Shown one piece after another: positions 52,085 through 53,294 of a stretch of DNA of 53,294 nt; position 1 is the stretch's first letter; each line of letters opens with the position of its first letter. The stretch is from Dietzia timorensis. Its GTDB lineage: Bacteria; Actinomycetota; Actinomycetes; Mycobacteriales; Mycobacteriaceae. The notes beneath the pieces are model-generated. The model saw nothing but the letters and a program-made list of their open reading frames with translations, did no database searches and had not been told where the DNA came from. The stretch spans positions 1 to 53,294 of the forward strand of contig NZ_DYXM01000060.1 of assembly GCF_020742175.1 (NCBI RefSeq), given 5' to 3'. Position numbers and translations under genes: made by a program.

Positions 52085-52969
52085 TCAGCCGCGGATGTAC
52101 TTGTCGGCGAAGGTCTCCATCGTTGCGATCTTGTCCTCGACGGGAGCGTCGAAACCGAGCCCCGACATCATCCACGGCATCACGATGACGTCGGTGACCC
52201 CGGCCCCGGCGAGATCCGCGAACCCGGCGGTTCCGAACTTGTCCATCGAGACGACCTGAATCGCGAACGGGTTGCCGTCCCCGCGGTCGGCGAGGCTGCG
52301 GCCGGCGGCGCGGAGGTTCTCGCCGAGAGTGGCGATGACGTCGGAGAGCTGATCGAATTCGATCATCGCCGAGGTCCACCCCATTCCCACTCTGGCGGCG
52401 CGGGCGAGCGCCTTCTTCGAGTGTCCACCGATGTAGAGGGGGATCGGATCCGGCGGCACGGGAGCGAGGCTCAATTCCTCGAACGAGAAATGTTCGCCGG
52501 AGTATGAGAAGAAATCGCCGGTGCCGGCGAGGCGGAAGATCTCGAGCATCTCGTCGACCCGCGCGCCGCGCTTCGCAAAGGGCACCCCGCACCATTCGAA
52601 CTCGTTGGGATCCCAGCCGATGCCGACGCCGAGATCGAGCCGGCCTCCCGACATCATTGCCACAGACGCGGCCTGCCGGTACAGAAGTAGAGGTTGCCGT
52701 GGCCCGAACTTGACCACCGAGGGGCACATGCGGATCGTCGAAGTCGCCTGCGCCATCGCCATCGCGCCGACGAACGGCTCGACCCACGGGGTGTTCTCAT
52801 CCCACATCCGAGAGCCGTCCGGGGTGTACGGGTACTCCTTCTCCTGTGAGCGTGGATAGAACAGGGAATCGGGGAGCGTGATGCGGGCGAACCCCAGACG
52901 CTCTGCGGCCTGCGCGAGCGGGACGAGCTGGTCGAGCGGGGTGAACGCAATCGGAATCGAGAAATCCAC
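52085..52969 (-). CDS. LLM-class F420-dependent oxidoreductase
   Basis: A 294-residue luciferase-like TIM-barrel enzyme. FARITLPDSLFYPRSQEKEY, the GRLDLGVGIGWDPNEFEWCG segment (cofactor site) and SLAPVPPDPIPLYIGGHSKKAL are typical of probable F420-dependent actinobacterial LLM proteins. The GTG start at 52969 has GAGGAGA eight bases upstream. An F420-type oxidoreductase (Rv3520c) also belongs to the mycobacterial cholesterol regulon, but this protein is shorter, so I do not equate them. The next gene, 36 bp upstream, is NTF2-like, and the two probably form an operon. Confidence 0.83.
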   Translation of the reverse strand: MDFSIPIAFTPLDQLVPLAQAAERLGFARITLPDSLFYPRSQEKEYPYTPDGSRMWDENTPWVEPFVGAMAMAQATSTIRMCPSVVKFGPRQPLLLYRQAASVAMMSGGRLDLGVGIGWDPNEFEWCGVPFAKRGARVDEMLEIFRLAGTGDFFSYSGEHFSFEELSLAPVPPDPIPLYIGGHSKKALARAARVGMGWTSAMIEFDQLSDVIATLGENLRAAGRSLADRGDGNPFAIQVVSMDKFGTAGFADLAGAGVTDVIVMPWMMSGLGFDAPVEDKIATMETFADKYIRG

Positions 52970-53005
52970 GGCGAAGGTCTCCTCGTCGGTAGGGATGGGC
53001 GCCGA

Positions 53006-53294
53006 TCAGGACGCCGGGTGGATGGTGGCCGACGCGCGTTCGAACTCCCAGAAGGCGCGAAGGTTGCGCAGCAGCCCGGACTCGTCGACGCGGTAGTTGA
53101 TGACGATGTCGGTGTCCATCACGTTGTCGCCGAGACCGACCCGCAGCGTGCCGAGGAATACCGCCTCGTCCCCGCAGGCGATGGCGTCGACCATGTCGAA
53201 CTGCAGCGAGCTCGTGACCGCGATCGACGCATCGAAGAAGTCCGAGAGCATCTCCTTCCCGCGTTGCCCGGAGCCGTCCTCCGAGTACATCGAC
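53006..53294 (-). CDS. NTF2/SnoaL-like protein, C-terminal part (cut by window edge)
   Basis: The frame is open to the last base, so the N-terminus lies outside; about 96 residues are visible. The alternation of helix (DFFDASIAVTSSLQFDMVD) and strands (AVFLGTLRVGLG, TDIVINYRVDESGLL, LRNLRAFWEFE) is that of a SnoaL/ketosteroid-isomerase-like fold. Proteins of this fold in steroid clusters act as isomerases or hydratases, but no catalytic set can be judged from the fragment. It precedes the LLM gene by 36 bp. Confidence 0.62.
   Translation of the reverse strand, partial: SMYSEDGSGQRGKEMLSDFFDASIAVTSSLQFDMVDAIACGDEAVFLGTLRVGLGDNVMDTDIVINYRVDESGLLRNLRAFWEFERASATIHPAS

Overview
The window looks like a chromosomal segment of a mycolic-acid actinomycete (Mycobacteriales, of the Rhodococcus/Gordonia/Dietzia/Mycobacterium type). 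It is GC-rich, carries F420-type luciferase-like oxidoreductases and lipoproteins, and above all holds most of a cholesterol/steroid catabolic gene set with recognisable KstR and KstR2 operators. The genus cannot be fixed from sequence reading alone. No tRNA, rRNA, CRISPR array, insertion sequence or phage gene was seen.

Layout. 1-3590: the end of an IclR regulator and hsaE-hsaG-hsaF, the last three steps of the meta-cleavage pathway. 3600-6489: a leftward acyl-CoA dehydrogenase / enoyl-CoA hydratase / 3-hydroxyacyl-CoA dehydrogenase operon. 6611-9302: a membrane serine-hydrolase-like protein, a WYL regulator and a divergent DinB-like protein. 9313-12101: kshB, a small Cys4 protein and kshA (ring 9-alpha-hydroxylation), divergent from hsaA-hsaC-hsaB (12394-15192). 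15208-19201: a rhodanese and a four-gene glycine betaine-type ABC transporter. 19554-23782: a StyA-like flavin monooxygenase, a DszC-like monooxygenase and an aldehyde dehydrogenase.

23784-46321 is the KstR2 (HIP, C and D ring) regulon: a crotonase with FadE31/32/33, FadD3, FadE30-IpdF, KstR2-FadA6, IpdC-IpdB-IpdA-EchA20 and two SDRs. A CsoR-CopZ-CopA copper cluster, two lipoproteins, a secreted protein and an LLM oxidoreductase lie among them. Five copies of the KstR2 operator (AnCAAGnnCTTGnT) sit at the promoters. 46318-53294: an alpha/beta hydrolase, FadA5 divergent from CYP125 over two KstR operators (side-chain degradation), an epoxide-hydrolase-like enzyme, a sirtuin, a second LLM oxidoreductase and an NTF2-like fragment.

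Together, CYP125 and FadA5 act on the sterol side chain, KshAB and HsaACB open rings B and A, HsaEGF turn the ring A fragment into central metabolites, and the KstR2 genes degrade HIP (rings C and D). hsaD, kstD and kstR are not in the window. The most unusual points are a 44-bp perfect palindrome that combines a KstR2 operator, the fadD3 promoter and a probable terminator; repeated operator/-10/start-codon geometry that predicts leaderless KstR2 transcripts; the KshA-coupled Cys4 protein; the StyA/DszC-like pair; and a KstR2-controlled crotonase without either catalytic glutamate.
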